Shown piece by piece: positions 22,015-30,873 of a stretch of 36,549 nucleotides of DNA (position 1 is its first letter; each line of letters begins with the position of its first letter). The DNA lies in IMG/VR virus record IMGVR_UViG_3300030329_004146, positions 1 through 36,549 of that record; one strand, written 5' to 3'. Under the pieces are notes generated by a model. The model ran no database searches and was not told the DNA's origin. It was given only the letters and a program-made list of their open reading frames with translations. The DNA comes from a virus. A program made the translations under genes and the position numbers.

Positions 22015-22563
22015 ATGAGAATAATATTAGCAATGATTGCTGCATTATCTTTATATAATTGCACAGTAGAAGAGATCATTACACATGTAGATACAGATAC
22101 CCTGTATGTTTTTCAAACAGATACAGTATATACTACCTATAATGATACTATTTATGATGTAGTGATAGATACAGTGTACGATGAACGTATACAAGACACT
22201 GTATATGTAGTAAGAATAGATACAATATATCAAATTGATACTGTTTATGTCGATAATGCTTATAATGACAGTACATTATTTGATATTTATGTAGAAACAG
22301 GTAATGTACCACCAGATTGCAGCCAAATATTGGCTGTTTGTCAAGGAACAACAGATAATATCATATATTTGCAAGAAGAAATGTGTCCATATACGATTCA
22401 AGGAGATATTGATCAAATACCAGCTGGAGATTATGTATTAAAATCATGGTATATGAATAGTATAGGGAATATGGTAAGTACTGAACTATATAATTTCAGT
22501 ATAATTGGAGATATGTACGTTATTATAGATGGAGACTATATAACATTAGTATCTGGAGACTGA
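22015..22563 (+). CDS. DTxY-repeat lipoprotein (182 aa)
   Basis: AAAGGAAG precedes the ATG. The N-terminus (MRIILAMIAALSLYNC) is a short signal with a lipobox-like cysteine at 16 (LYNC; not a perfect lipobox), predicting export and lipidation. Residues 28-78 hold seven DT[VIL]Y units (starting at 28, 36, 44, 52, 61, 69, 75), mostly in an 8-residue period, likely an extended beta or fibre-like stalk. The C-terminal domain (about 95-182) has four Cys or fewer and is beta-rich. Similar DTxY stalks occur in lipoproteins of Bacteroidota-related bacteria. Between the control region and the terminase genes, it might block superinfection or act in lysis; this is inference. Confidence 0.6.
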   Translation: MRIILAMIAALSLYNCTVEEIITHVDTDTLYVFQTDTVYTTYNDTIYDVVIDTVYDERIQDTVYVVRIDTIYQIDTVYVDNAYNDSTLFDIYVETGNVPPDCSQILAVCQGTTDNIIYLQEEMCPYTIQGDIDQIPAGDYVLKSWYMNSIGNMVSTELYNFSIIGDMYVIIDGDYITLVSGD

Positions 22564-23349
22564 ATGGATATATTACGAAGAAAAGTAAAGGGAATAAATA
22601 AAGTATTTAAGATTTATACCCAAGAAGAAGCTGAAAAGCTAGGTATTGCTTATATTTATTGGAAAAAAGCAAAAGAAGGAGACTATGCAGTAACAGATGA
22701 TGGATTTGTAGGTCTATGTATAGGTAAAAAAATTTATACCGATAAGAATGGTCGGGTTAAGACCTTTATTAGGCTTTGTCATGGAGCAAATTGGGCTGGA
22801 AATACTAATAAGATAGAATATTTAGTCAATAAAGCTTGTGGAGTTTATTCTCAAACAAATCCAAAGTCTTGGCAAGAAAGAGAAGCAAAGAAAACACGTA
22901 CCAAAAATTTAGTAAACGCTTATGTAGGGCAAGCTTTATCTTCCTCTGGTTTTGATTATGATAAACTAGGAAAGATATATAGACCAGATCAAAATTCTCC
23001 ATCTGCAACTATTAAGCGAATACTGAAACAGGAGTTTATTAAAGATATGATAGAGAAAAAATTAAAAGAAGTTATGGAAGAAAAAGGTATAAACAAATCC
23101 TCGGTAGTTGACACTATGTTAGAAGCAGTAGAAATAGCACGTCAGAAACAAGACGTGACTAATATGCTGAAAGCATGTGATTATTTTATGGAGCTACTGG
23201 AAATGAAACCTTCTAAAAAGATTGTTACAGATACATTACAGTTAGATATGTCCAGCAGCATAGCAGAAGCAATAGAATCTGAAGAGAAATCTTTGCTTGT
23301 GCAGCGGAAAGAAGAAGTCAATGAAGCAAGAGAATCCGATCAGTCCTGA
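22564..23349 (+). CDS. terS: Putative terminase small subunit (261 aa)
   Basis: The ATG directly follows the TGA of the lipoprotein gene, with a GGAGAC Shine-Dalgarno. Residues about 35-95 form a mixed domain (GDYAVTDDGFVGLCIGKKIY, RLCHGANWAG). Residues about 100-220 are helical with ATIKRILKQEFIKDMIEKKL and SSVVDTMLEAVEIARQKQDV, like the helical oligomerisation part of small terminases. It lies one small gene upstream of the large terminase, the standard place. Its role would be recognising phage DNA and regulating packaging initiation. The call leans on position plus helical pattern; the N-terminal domain is unusual for the family. Confidence 0.6.
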   Translation: MDILRRKVKGINKVFKIYTQEEAEKLGIAYIYWKKAKEGDYAVTDDGFVGLCIGKKIYTDKNGRVKTFIRLCHGANWAGNTNKIEYLVNKACGVYSQTNPKSWQEREAKKTRTKNLVNAYVGQALSSSGFDYDKLGKIYRPDQNSPSATIKRILKQEFIKDMIEKKLKEVMEEKGINKSSVVDTMLEAVEIARQKQDVTNMLKACDYFMELLEMKPSKKIVTDTLQLDMSSSIAEAIESEEKSLLVQRKEEVNEARESDQS

Positions 23350-23536
23350 AGAACAATATATAGGAGTCGATCCACAAAATATTATACGAATGCAAATGGA
23401 GATTGCAATAGAAGCTTTAGCAGAAGTTGCATATGATGCTAATTTATCAAAAGAATCCATGATGAAAATAGCATATGATGCAATTAATGAATTAGAAATG
23501 ATAGGAGATATGTACAGTTATGGCTACCAAGACTGA
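23321..23536 (+). CDS. Small acidic protein between terminase genes (71 aa)
   Basis: The start at 23321 (MKQENPISPEEQYIGVD...) is chosen over an ATG at 23297 because GAAAGAAGAAG lies just upstream. It overlaps the small terminase gene by 29 bases and the large terminase gene by 17. Acidic and helical (MEIAIEALAEVAYDANLSKE). It may be a terminase accessory; unknown otherwise. Confidence 0.5.
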   Translation: MKQENPISPEEQYIGVDPQNIIRMQMEIAIEALAEVAYDANLSKESMMKIAYDAINELEMIGDMYSYGYQD

Positions 23537-25022
23537 AGATATAAATAAAATTAAAGGTAAGCTGGTTAACAACCTTGTTTTATTTGGAAAAGTATGTATG
23601 CCTAATATGTTTTCATCTGCATCTCCTCAATTTCATTATGAGATAGCAAAACGCTTAATGAATGAAGAAATTAAACAAATAAATATTGTCGCCCCTCGTG
23701 GACACGCCAAATCTTCCATCGTTGGTGGAGTGTTCCCCTTGTATCACCTAATGTTCCATGAGGGGCAAAAATTAATCGTCTTAGTTTCCAGAACTCAAGA
23801 CCATGCTATTAAATTATTAGGTACAATCAAAGATTGTTTAGACTTTTCAGCAAACTTTAGAGGTTTATTTGGATATTGGGGGCAGCATTCTGCTAGACAA
23901 TGGTCCAAATCTGAAATAGAGCTAAAAGATGGGTCTATGATTATATGTAAAGGTACTGGTCAACAGTTACGTGGAATTAAAAAAGGAAATCAAAGACCTA
24001 CATTAATTATTGTAGATGATCCAGAAGATGAAAACAATACTAAGACAGCAGAAGCAATGGAAGTAAACTTACGTTGGCTGCTGCAGAGTGCATTACCTTC
24101 CTTAGATCCGCAGAGAGGGCGTATAGCCGTCATTGGTACTCCGCAGCACCAGCGATGCATGGTAGAAACATTAAAAGAAATGAAGGGCTGGGAAAATATG
24201 TATTTTGCTCCAGACCTAGATAAAAAGATTTCATTATGGGAAGAATGGCATCCTATAGAGAAACTTCAAAAGAAAAAAGAAGAATTAGAATCTATTAATA
24301 GAGTTTCTGTATTTTATAGAGAATATTTATGTAAAATTATTGGAGATGAAGATCAATTGTTTAAACAACAGTATTTTCAATCATATGATGGTAAATTAAT
24401 TCATGGAGAAGATGGAGATGCTTTTATTCAGTTTAAAGCTATTAATCACGAAGAAACAGATAAATTATTACCAGTTAACGTATTCATGGGAGTAGACCCT
24501 GCTTCATCAACTAGAAAGACAGCTGATTATAGTACAATAGTAGCTGTAGCAGTTGATAAAGAGAACAACAGGTATATTCTCCCCTACTTCCGTAAGAGGG
24601 CTACTCCTATGAAACTTGCAAATCAGATAATAGAGCATTTTAAAATACTAAAACCCTCTAAAGTTCGTATTGAATCTGTTGGTTATCAGGAAATGCTAAG
24701 AGAATATATTAGACAACGATGTGATGAAGAAAATATGTTTATAGCTGGTTTGGAAATAAAAGAAACTCCTAGGAATAGTAAATCAGCAAGATTAGAAACG
24801 ATGGAACCATACTTTGCTCAAGAAAAAGTATATATGCTAGATTCGATGGATGAACTAAGAGATGAATTGCTATTATATCCTAGAGCAAAACATGATGACC
24901 TTTTGGATGGTCTATATTATGCAATGAAAAATACGTATTCACCAGTACATGAAACTGGTGATATGAAGGTAGAAAAAGAACAATATGTAAAGACTCAAAG
25001 TTTTGATTGGATGATTGCTTGA
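23520..25022 (+). CDS. terL: Terminase large subunit, ATPase plus nuclease (500 aa)
   Basis: ATPase domain: Walker A APRGHAKSS (58-66, K64), Walker B TLIIVDDPED (161-170, D166/D167), and IAVIGTPQ (202-209) as the coupling motif. RNase H-fold nuclease: MGVDPASSTRKTADYS (D326), RIESVG (E385) and HDDLLDG (D459/D460). The 500-aa length is standard. The enzyme pumps DNA into the procapsid through the portal and cuts the concatemer. It follows terS and precedes the portal gene. All expected catalytic residues are visible. Confidence 0.92.
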   Translation: MATKTEDINKIKGKLVNNLVLFGKVCMPNMFSSASPQFHYEIAKRLMNEEIKQINIVAPRGHAKSSIVGGVFPLYHLMFHEGQKLIVLVSRTQDHAIKLLGTIKDCLDFSANFRGLFGYWGQHSARQWSKSEIELKDGSMIICKGTGQQLRGIKKGNQRPTLIIVDDPEDENNTKTAEAMEVNLRWLLQSALPSLDPQRGRIAVIGTPQHQRCMVETLKEMKGWENMYFAPDLDKKISLWEEWHPIEKLQKKKEELESINRVSVFYREYLCKIIGDEDQLFKQQYFQSYDGKLIHGEDGDAFIQFKAINHEETDKLLPVNVFMGVDPASSTRKTADYSTIVAVAVDKENNRYILPYFRKRATPMKLANQIIEHFKILKPSKVRIESVGYQEMLREYIRQRCDEENMFIAGLEIKETPRNSKSARLETMEPYFAQEKVYMLDSMDELRDELLLYPRAKHDDLLDGLYYAMKNTYSPVHETGDMKVEKEQYVKTQSFDWMIA

Positions 25023-25049
25023 GGTTTATTTAATTTACAAGGAACAATT

Positions 25050-25145
25050 ATGACCTCGAAAACGTATAAGATGATATTAAAATGCATTTTTCCACATGCC
25101 AGAGATACATCCAGAAGTAAGACTTACACAAGACTTATTCTCTAA
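25050..25145 (+). CDS. Mini-ORF overlapping the portal start (31 codons)
   Basis: An ACAAGGAA Shine-Dalgarno lies just before an ATG at 25050. The frame (MTSKTYKMILKCIFPHARD...) runs 31 codons into the portal gene in another frame and stops at 25145. The portal ATG at 25096 has no Shine-Dalgarno of its own. This frame may be a translational-coupling leader rather than a functional protein. Confidence 0.3.
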   Translation: MTSKTYKMILKCIFPHARDTSRSKTYTRLIL

Positions 25146-27297
25146 TTATAGTTCTGCTCGTTCAGATTGGTCTAAGCAAGCCGCTGAAGATGCAGAATTT
25201 AGAGCTGGTAAACAATGGTCTGATAAGCAAGTAAAGTCTTTACGTGCTAGAGCACAAGAACCTTTAGTTGTTAATGTAATCCATCCAGCAGTAGAGCAAG
25301 CAAAAGCTATGCTTACTGCAAACGCTCCTAAGTTTCAATCTACTGGGCGTGATAATTCCGATACAGAAGTTGGTAGAGTCTTTTCAGACCTTATGTCTTG
25401 GGTGTGGGATATATCTAATGGTAATACGGAATTAAAACAAGCTATTGATGATTATTATGTAAAAGGCATGGGTGTTATGGTAGCATACATACATCCAGAT
25501 GCTGATTTTGGAAAAGGGGAAGTATATATAAAGTCAGTAGATCCTTTATCTGTATACTTTGATGCAGATTCTCAAGATCCCTTCTGTCGGGATGCTAGTA
25601 ATATTATTATTGCAAAACGAATGACAGAAAAAGAATTAATTGAAATATATCCAGAATTTGAAGAAAATATCAGAGCATCAGCTCAAACAAGCCATATAAA
25701 CGAAGAAAGTGAAAATCGTTTTGGGCTTATGAAAGAAGATGTGCTGCCAAAACCTCGTAAAGGTGAAATGCTTGATATTGATCTTGAAAGAGAACTGGAA
25801 ATATTTGAAAGATATACAAAGGTAAAGATTCCTTATTATAGAGTATTTGATCCTTTGTCAAACGATGAAAAGCTTTTAACAGATCCTCAATACGCAGAAT
25901 ACAGAGAAGAGCCAGCGGTTATATTAACTGTTTCTGGCGGAGAGCAGCAGATATTTACTGACCAGATGAATGTTTCCAAGTTTATGGCGATTCATGATGA
26001 AGTTGGAAAAGTTTATCACTTGGAGCTTGACCCCATGACAGGGCAACCCATTCCAGTGGCTGGTAGGGAGAATGAAAATTCTATACCGAACAGTTATACT
26101 GCTATAGATCCCATCAATAAAGGCGAACTTATTGACAATGAAAAAATCATGGTTAATAAAGTTATGGTCACCAACATAAAGCAATGTATCTCAGTTGGAG
26201 ATGAATATCTGTATTCTGTTGTATTGCCGATAGAAGATTATCCTGTTGTTCCAATAATGAACAATCACCATAGGAATCCATATCCAATTAGTGATGTTAG
26301 AACAGTTCGTGGTTTACAAGAGTATATTAATAAACTACGATCACTAATTGTAGCTCATGCAAGTAGTTCTACCAATGTAAAACTACTTATTCCTCGTGGT
26401 TCAATGAACAAAAAGCAATTGGAAGAAGAATGGGGTCGTGCAGGTACGGCTGTAATTGAATTTGACCCAGAGCTTGGACAACCAATTGTTGCGGGACCAG
26501 TACCACTACCAAATGAACTATATAAAAACGAAGCAGATGCTAAAGCTGATATAGAAAGAATATTAGGAATTTATACATTTATGCAAGGCGATGTTGGTTC
26601 TGCCCCGCAAACATTTAAAGGAACTGTTGCTCTTGACGAATACGGTCAAAGACGCATCAAGTCCAAAAAAGATGATATTGAATATTCAGTAAATCAACTA
26701 GCAAGAGCTGTTGTTGGTTTAATGCAATATGTATATACATCAGAAAAAGTAATTAGGTTAATGCAACCAAACAATAAACCTAAAGAAGTAAGAATTAATC
26801 AAAATATTTACGATGAGATAAGTGGTCATCTAATGGAAAAATTAAATGATATATCTGTAGGTAAATATGATATTATCATTGTTTCTGGCTCAACTCTTCC
26901 ATCGAATAGATGGGCTAGGTTTGAATACTATATGCAGCTCTACCAGAGTGGTCTGATTGATCAAATTGAAGTTTTAAAACAAACGGATGTTGCTGATATG
27001 GAAGGCGTACTCGAAAGAGCTGGTCAAATGCAAAAACTCATGCAGCAGGTTCAGCAGCAGGAAGATCAGATTAAAAAACTAAAAGGCGATCTGCAAACTG
27101 CACAGCGTGAATCTGTCCATGATAGAAAAAGAGTTGAAGTTAAGGAATTTGAAAAGAAACTGGCTAAAGCAGAAGCAAAGGCTGAAATGGCTACACAGCT
27201 GTACAAGTCAAGAGCATCTGATGAACTTGCTAAGCTTAAAGAAGAAGTTAAGGAAGTAACAAAGTCAGTGGATAAACAAGTAGGCTTAAAAGAATAA
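25096..27297 (+). CDS. Portal protein (733 aa), P22-type
   Basis: Residues 1-100 (SDWSKQAAEDAEFRAGKQWSD, RARAQEPLVVNVIHPAVEQA) are a classic portal N-terminus. Middle motifs include VKGMGVMVAYIHPD, SVDPLSVYFDAD, RDASNIIIAKRMTEKEL and PISDVRTVRGLQEYINKLRS; then GDVGSAPQTFKGTVALDEYG. All resemble P22-type portals. The C-terminal about 90 residues are a long coiled coil (QQQEDQIKKLKGDLQTAQRE). It forms the ring at the capsid vertex for DNA passage. The start at 25096 is the first ATG after an in-frame stop at 25078. Confidence 0.88.
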   Translation: MPEIHPEVRLTQDLFSNYSSARSDWSKQAAEDAEFRAGKQWSDKQVKSLRARAQEPLVVNVIHPAVEQAKAMLTANAPKFQSTGRDNSDTEVGRVFSDLMSWVWDISNGNTELKQAIDDYYVKGMGVMVAYIHPDADFGKGEVYIKSVDPLSVYFDADSQDPFCRDASNIIIAKRMTEKELIEIYPEFEENIRASAQTSHINEESENRFGLMKEDVLPKPRKGEMLDIDLERELEIFERYTKVKIPYYRVFDPLSNDEKLLTDPQYAEYREEPAVILTVSGGEQQIFTDQMNVSKFMAIHDEVGKVYHLELDPMTGQPIPVAGRENENSIPNSYTAIDPINKGELIDNEKIMVNKVMVTNIKQCISVGDEYLYSVVLPIEDYPVVPIMNNHHRNPYPISDVRTVRGLQEYINKLRSLIVAHASSSTNVKLLIPRGSMNKKQLEEEWGRAGTAVIEFDPELGQPIVAGPVPLPNELYKNEADAKADIERILGIYTFMQGDVGSAPQTFKGTVALDEYGQRRIKSKKDDIEYSVNQLARAVVGLMQYVYTSEKVIRLMQPNNKPKEVRINQNIYDEISGHLMEKLNDISVGKYDIIIVSGSTLPSNRWARFEYYMQLYQSGLIDQIEVLKQTDVADMEGVLERAGQMQKLMQQVQQQEDQIKKLKGDLQTAQRESVHDRKRVEVKEFEKKLAKAEAKAEMATQLYKSRASDELAKLKEEVKEVTKSVDKQVGLKE

Positions 27298-27338
27298 CAG
27301 CGGATGCTGGGAGAATACCAATTCGCAAGGAGTAAATA

Positions 27339-28253
27339 ATGGCTGAAACACAAGAAGCAAGAATAGAAGTTGATCAAACACCGTATGGCTATGAGGTGGA
27401 AAAAGCTACGATCCCATTAATGGATGTAGAAACACCTGCAGGTGATCCAATGAAACCAGAAGGTTTTGATGTGGATGTTAGTCAACCAATGATCAATGAA
27501 ACGCCTGTCTCAGGACAAGAACAGGCTGAGAGCTCAGAAAGTCCTGAACAAGCACCTGCAAAAGAAGACTCGAGTAGGTTTGAATATTGGCAAAGTCAGG
27601 CAGACAAGGTGAGGAGCGAACTATCGAATGCACAGCAAGAACTTGATTATTATAGAAGTTTAGCACAGCAGCAACAGTCAACGGTCTCCAATGGAAACCC
27701 TCAAGGACAACCCCAACAACAAATGGGAGTTCAGGAGAATTCATTGCAGCCACCCGTCAAACCAGCAAAACCAGTCAACTACAACGAGGTCGATGCGTAT
27801 AACGATCCTGAGAGTACATCTTTCAAATATCGTTTAGAGAAAGAAAGATATCAAGACGATTATATGGGCTTTCTTGAACAAAAAGATGAAGTTAGAGAAA
27901 GGCAAATGCGTGCTCAATATGAGCAAGCGTATGCTGAACAGCAAACTAATCTGGTAAAAAACAGTGCTATGTCTCATGCAATGAATGGATATGGCTTTGA
28001 TCAGACAAAAGCTGGAGACTTTGTTAATTGGGCAAGTAACCCAAACAATGTAACCGTTGATCATCTTATCAAACTCTATATGATGAAAGATGCACCCGAT
28101 GCACGGGTAGAGCAAAAGAAACAAGAAATGAAAAAATCGCAAGAGGTTCTTGCAATGCCAAGATCAGCAGCAGTTGAAACTGGTACTGCAGAGTCTCCAC
28201 AAAGTGATGAAGACATTTTTAATCAAGCTTTACTCTTAGGTAACAAAAGATAG
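27339..28253 (+). CDS. Capsid scaffolding protein (304 aa)
   Basis: Strongly acidic and Gln/Pro/Glu-rich with a central coiled coil (QADKVRSELSNAQQELDYYR), a charged helical C-terminal half (ERYQDDYMGFLEQKDEVRE) and a DEDIFNQALLLGNKR end. It sits between portal and capsid genes, as scaffolds do. It would direct capsid assembly and then leave the procapsid. A GCAAGGAGT Shine-Dalgarno precedes it. Confidence 0.75.
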   Translation: MAETQEARIEVDQTPYGYEVEKATIPLMDVETPAGDPMKPEGFDVDVSQPMINETPVSGQEQAESSESPEQAPAKEDSSRFEYWQSQADKVRSELSNAQQELDYYRSLAQQQQSTVSNGNPQGQPQQQMGVQENSLQPPVKPAKPVNYNEVDAYNDPESTSFKYRLEKERYQDDYMGFLEQKDEVRERQMRAQYEQAYAEQQTNLVKNSAMSHAMNGYGFDQTKAGDFVNWASNPNNVTVDHLIKLYMMKDAPDARVEQKKQEMKKSQEVLAMPRSAAVETGTAESPQSDEDIFNQALLLGNKR

Positions 28254-28265
28254 AAGGAGTAAATC

Positions 28266-29585
28266 ATGGCTGCAACTGAAAAGTTATTAAAAGCCTCTGG
28301 TGTACTTTACGATGATCGACGAAATTTTTACGTTAGTCCTCAAGTTGTTAAAGAACTTTGGACTGACGTAGCTCCGTTTACTACGGTAATTTCGAATAGA
28401 GAGCAACGGAAAGTGCCCGACCCCATTTTTAAGATGTTTGAACATCGTAATCCATGGCATAAACAGTATTTCCTTTGTAATAGTGATACTGATAATTTGG
28501 ATTCTGACAATTCAACTAATACCACCGTTACTGTAGATGGTGCGTCTAACTGTAGTATTGATGACAGTTTAGAAGGCATGATCTGTGAAGTGTGGACAAC
28601 AAGTTATGGTAGTAAAAAAGCTATTGTAAGAGTTGATTCTGTAACAAGTTCAACTGTTATTGTTGTTAATACATTATGGACAAGTACTGGTAGTGATATA
28701 GCATTAGCTGATAATGATATTTTTGAAATTATTGGTAATGCACAAGGTGAAGGTACAGAATCTCCAGAAGCTTGGGCTGATGAACTAGATGTTGTTTGGA
28801 ATTCTTGTCAGATTTTCAAAACACCATTACAGGTTACTGGCTCATTGCTTGCTGCATCTCTCCGTGGCGAATCTTCCGAATTAGCACGTTTACGTGCACA
28901 GAAAGCTCAAGAGCATAAAATGCAAAAAGAAAAAGCTTTCTTATTCGGTAAGAGAGTTGGTGGAACAGGTCTTGAACTTCAAGGCGGTGACTCCAGTTCT
29001 GAATCATTTGCTGATGGCGGTGTAGCTGATAAAAATGGTAATTTAGTTAGAACGACTTACGGCATTGTGTCCGCTATAGAAGTCTATGGCGATTCAAGTG
29101 GTGACGATCAAAGTCAATTTACCATTACTGAAGCTAGTTATTCATATGGCAATTTTGTAGACGATATGGAAAAAGTATTCCAGTATGTACCAGAATCTGG
29201 CGTTAAGCGAGCTTTCTGTGGTGCTGGAGCACTTAGCTATTGGTCTAAAATGGCTGGATCTAGCGGAATGGCTGGAAATTCTGGTTGGACAGTAAGTCTT
29301 GGTGATATGAAACGTGATTCACTTGGTTTTAATTACAGACTTCTTGAGACGCCTCATGGAGTATTGCAATTAATTCCTTGCCCTGCATTACGTGGAACTG
29401 CGTATGGTAAGAAAATGCTTGTCGTTAGTGATGAGAATTTATTTCATGCTCAATATCGCTCACCAATGTATCAGACTAATATTAAAACTAATAACGCCTT
29501 TGACGGTGTTAAGGATCAATATTTTTCTGATGAAGGTGTTGGTATACAGTTGATTGAAAGTCACAAATTGTTTTCAATTAGTTAA
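28266..29585 (+). CDS. Major capsid protein (439 aa)
   Basis: It lies directly after the scaffold with AGAAGGAGT upstream. Motifs VAPFTTVISNREQRKVPDPIF, WHKQYFLCNSD, PEAWADELDVVWNSCQIFKT, KAQEHKMQKEKAFLFGKR and LETPHGVLQLIPCPAL fit marine-phage major capsid proteins of HK97-like fold (helical spine after an N-arm, beta-rich axial domain). The 439-aa length is normal. No cleavage signal is apparent. Position, length and composition support the call; the fold is inferred. Confidence 0.85.
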   Translation: MAATEKLLKASGVLYDDRRNFYVSPQVVKELWTDVAPFTTVISNREQRKVPDPIFKMFEHRNPWHKQYFLCNSDTDNLDSDNSTNTTVTVDGASNCSIDDSLEGMICEVWTTSYGSKKAIVRVDSVTSSTVIVVNTLWTSTGSDIALADNDIFEIIGNAQGEGTESPEAWADELDVVWNSCQIFKTPLQVTGSLLAASLRGESSELARLRAQKAQEHKMQKEKAFLFGKRVGGTGLELQGGDSSSESFADGGVADKNGNLVRTTYGIVSAIEVYGDSSGDDQSQFTITEASYSYGNFVDDMEKVFQYVPESGVKRAFCGAGALSYWSKMAGSSGMAGNSGWTVSLGDMKRDSLGFNYRLLETPHGVLQLIPCPALRGTAYGKKMLVVSDENLFHAQYRSPMYQTNIKTNNAFDGVKDQYFSDEGVGIQLIESHKLFSIS

Positions 29586-29596
29586 GGGGGTTTATT

Positions 29597-30016
29597 ATGG
29601 CTAGACCTTATCTAGGTGGATCAAGTGCGGGCATAAAATCAGTAACCGCTGATGCTTCATTATCTCCTGCTGATTCTGGAAAAACAATCCTTATGGCAGC
29701 AAACGGTATCGATATAACTTTACCGTCAGCCGCAAAAGGTTTGGAATTTCAGATTATTCAGTCAGCTGATTATGATACAGCAGTTTGTACAATAGTACAG
29801 GCTGCCGCTTCTGAGGATTTTTATGGAGCCGTTTACGGTTCTACTCAAGGCGAAAGTGCTGGAACTGATGCTGATGTAGGAGCTTCTGCTAATACAAAAA
29901 TAACCTTTTCATCTGCTTCTTTAAAAGGAGATAGAGTTAGATTAGTTTCTGACGGAACAGGTTGGTATGTAGAAGCGTTTGCTCAAAATTATGCTGGCAT
30001 AACTTTTGACAACTAA
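29597..30016 (+). CDS. Small beta-rich head protein, possible decoration (139 aa)
   Basis: TAAGGGGG precedes the start. The protein is Ala/Ser/Gly-rich, beta-like (DSGKTILMAANGIDITLPSA, KGDRVRLVSDGTGWYVEAF). The ITLPSA...G-x-x-F-x-I pattern and the C-terminal DGTGWYVEA are frequent in small virion proteins that follow capsid genes. It may be a head decoration or capsid-stabilising protein. A hairpin follows its stop. Confidence 0.6.
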   Translation: MARPYLGGSSAGIKSVTADASLSPADSGKTILMAANGIDITLPSAAKGLEFQIIQSADYDTAVCTIVQAAASEDFYGAVYGSTQGESAGTDADVGASANTKITFSSASLKGDRVRLVSDGTGWYVEAFAQNYAGITFDN

Positions 30017-30026
30017 ACAGCTTAAC

Positions 30027-30054
30027 TCGAGGGGGGAGTAACATCTCCCCTCGA
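30027..30054 (+). terminator. Hairpin after the capsid-decoration genes
   Basis: TCGAGGGGGGAG (30027-30038) pairs with CTCCCCTCGA (30045-30054) with two bulged G and a 6-base loop. There is no T-run, so it may attenuate or stabilise the capsid mRNA rather than terminate fully. Confidence 0.45.
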
Positions 30055-30065
30055 ACTGAGGAACT

Positions 30066-30329
30066 ATGACACAGAAACAGTTAATAGAAACAGTACAGCA
30101 ACATCACCCAGAGCTGGGGGAAACACAAATACGTATATTTTTAAATAAAGCTTTGGATGAGTTTTGTAGAAAAACAAGAATTTTAACAACAGCATATCAA
30201 TTTACCACAACAGCAGATCAACGATATTATGCTCTTGATGATGCAATATTGGAAGTCTTATCTGTTGATTTTGATGGATATGATATCTATAGATTATCTG
30301 GTAGACCAGAAGTAAGAGATTTAACATAA
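30066..30329 (+). CDS. Head-tail connector, N-terminal-type half (87 aa)
   Basis: Motifs IRIFLNKALDEFCRKTRIL, YQFTTTADQRYYALDDAILEV and VDFDGYDIYRLSGRPEV match the N-terminal part of adaptor proteins (phage gp6/DUF6682-like), which bind the portal and start the tail. Its stop shares the TAATG junction with the next gene, which resembles the C-terminal part of the same family. A GAGGAACT Shine-Dalgarno precedes it. Confidence 0.65.
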   Translation: MTQKQLIETVQQHHPELGETQIRIFLNKALDEFCRKTRILTTAYQFTTTADQRYYALDDAILEVLSVDFDGYDIYRLSGRPEVRDLT

Positions 30330-30721
30330 TGGCATATAATAGAACAAAAGATGAAGTCTATTGGTTGGAACGTGATGGAATTGCAATAGCAAAACATAAT
30401 GTAACTGGAAATAGTCCAGCATCAGAATATACAGGACCAGAGGGCAGTAAAACTGTAACTATATTTGCAGTAAAAAATGACGAAAATTTTGTAGCTAGTG
30501 GTACTGGAATAACAATGACTGAATCTCCTGCAATACCTGATGAGTTTCATGATGCTTTAGCTCAATATGCTATTATGAAAGGTTATGAAACAAAACCAGA
30601 AGCAATACAAATGGCTGGTTACTTTAGACAGCAATGGGAAATGTGTATACGAGAAGGTAAAAAATATGCAAATACAGGCAGAGATGGATCTTCGATGAAT
30701 ATAAAAGGATATGATTACTAA
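30329..30721 (+). CDS. Head-tail connector, C-terminal-type half (130 aa)
   Basis: The middle is beta-like (TVTIFAVKNDENFVASGTGI). The motif AIPDEFHDALAQYAIMKGYE, followed by a helix with FRQQWEMCIREGKKYAN, is typical of the C-terminal helical part of portal-adaptor proteins. It begins in a TAATG overlap with the 87-aa gene and ends in another. The two genes may be a split version of one adaptor. Confidence 0.65.
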   Translation: MAYNRTKDEVYWLERDGIAIAKHNVTGNSPASEYTGPEGSKTVTIFAVKNDENFVASGTGITMTESPAIPDEFHDALAQYAIMKGYETKPEAIQMAGYFRQQWEMCIREGKKYANTGRDGSSMNIKGYDY

Positions 30722-30873
30722 TGAATGAAATTAGTGCACATACTTCTATGTCTGATTTTGCTGAAGCTATTGATACTAGCAATTTATCTTGGGATCAAGC
30801 TATTGCAAGTTGGGAAGATATTATAATGGATTTTAAAGTACCACATACTTTTACGGAGGTTACAATTTCATAA
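30721..30873 (+). CDS. Small acidic connector-region protein (50 aa)
   Basis: A 50-codon frame joined on both sides by TAATG stop-start overlaps. The product is acidic and Trp/Ser/Asp-rich (MNEISAHTSMSDFAEAIDT; LSWDQAIASWEDIIMDF). The exact coupling to both neighbours argues it is real. The function is unknown; it may be a connector or adaptor accessory. Confidence 0.6.
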   Translation: MNEISAHTSMSDFAEAIDTSNLSWDQAIASWEDIIMDFKVPHTFTEVTIS

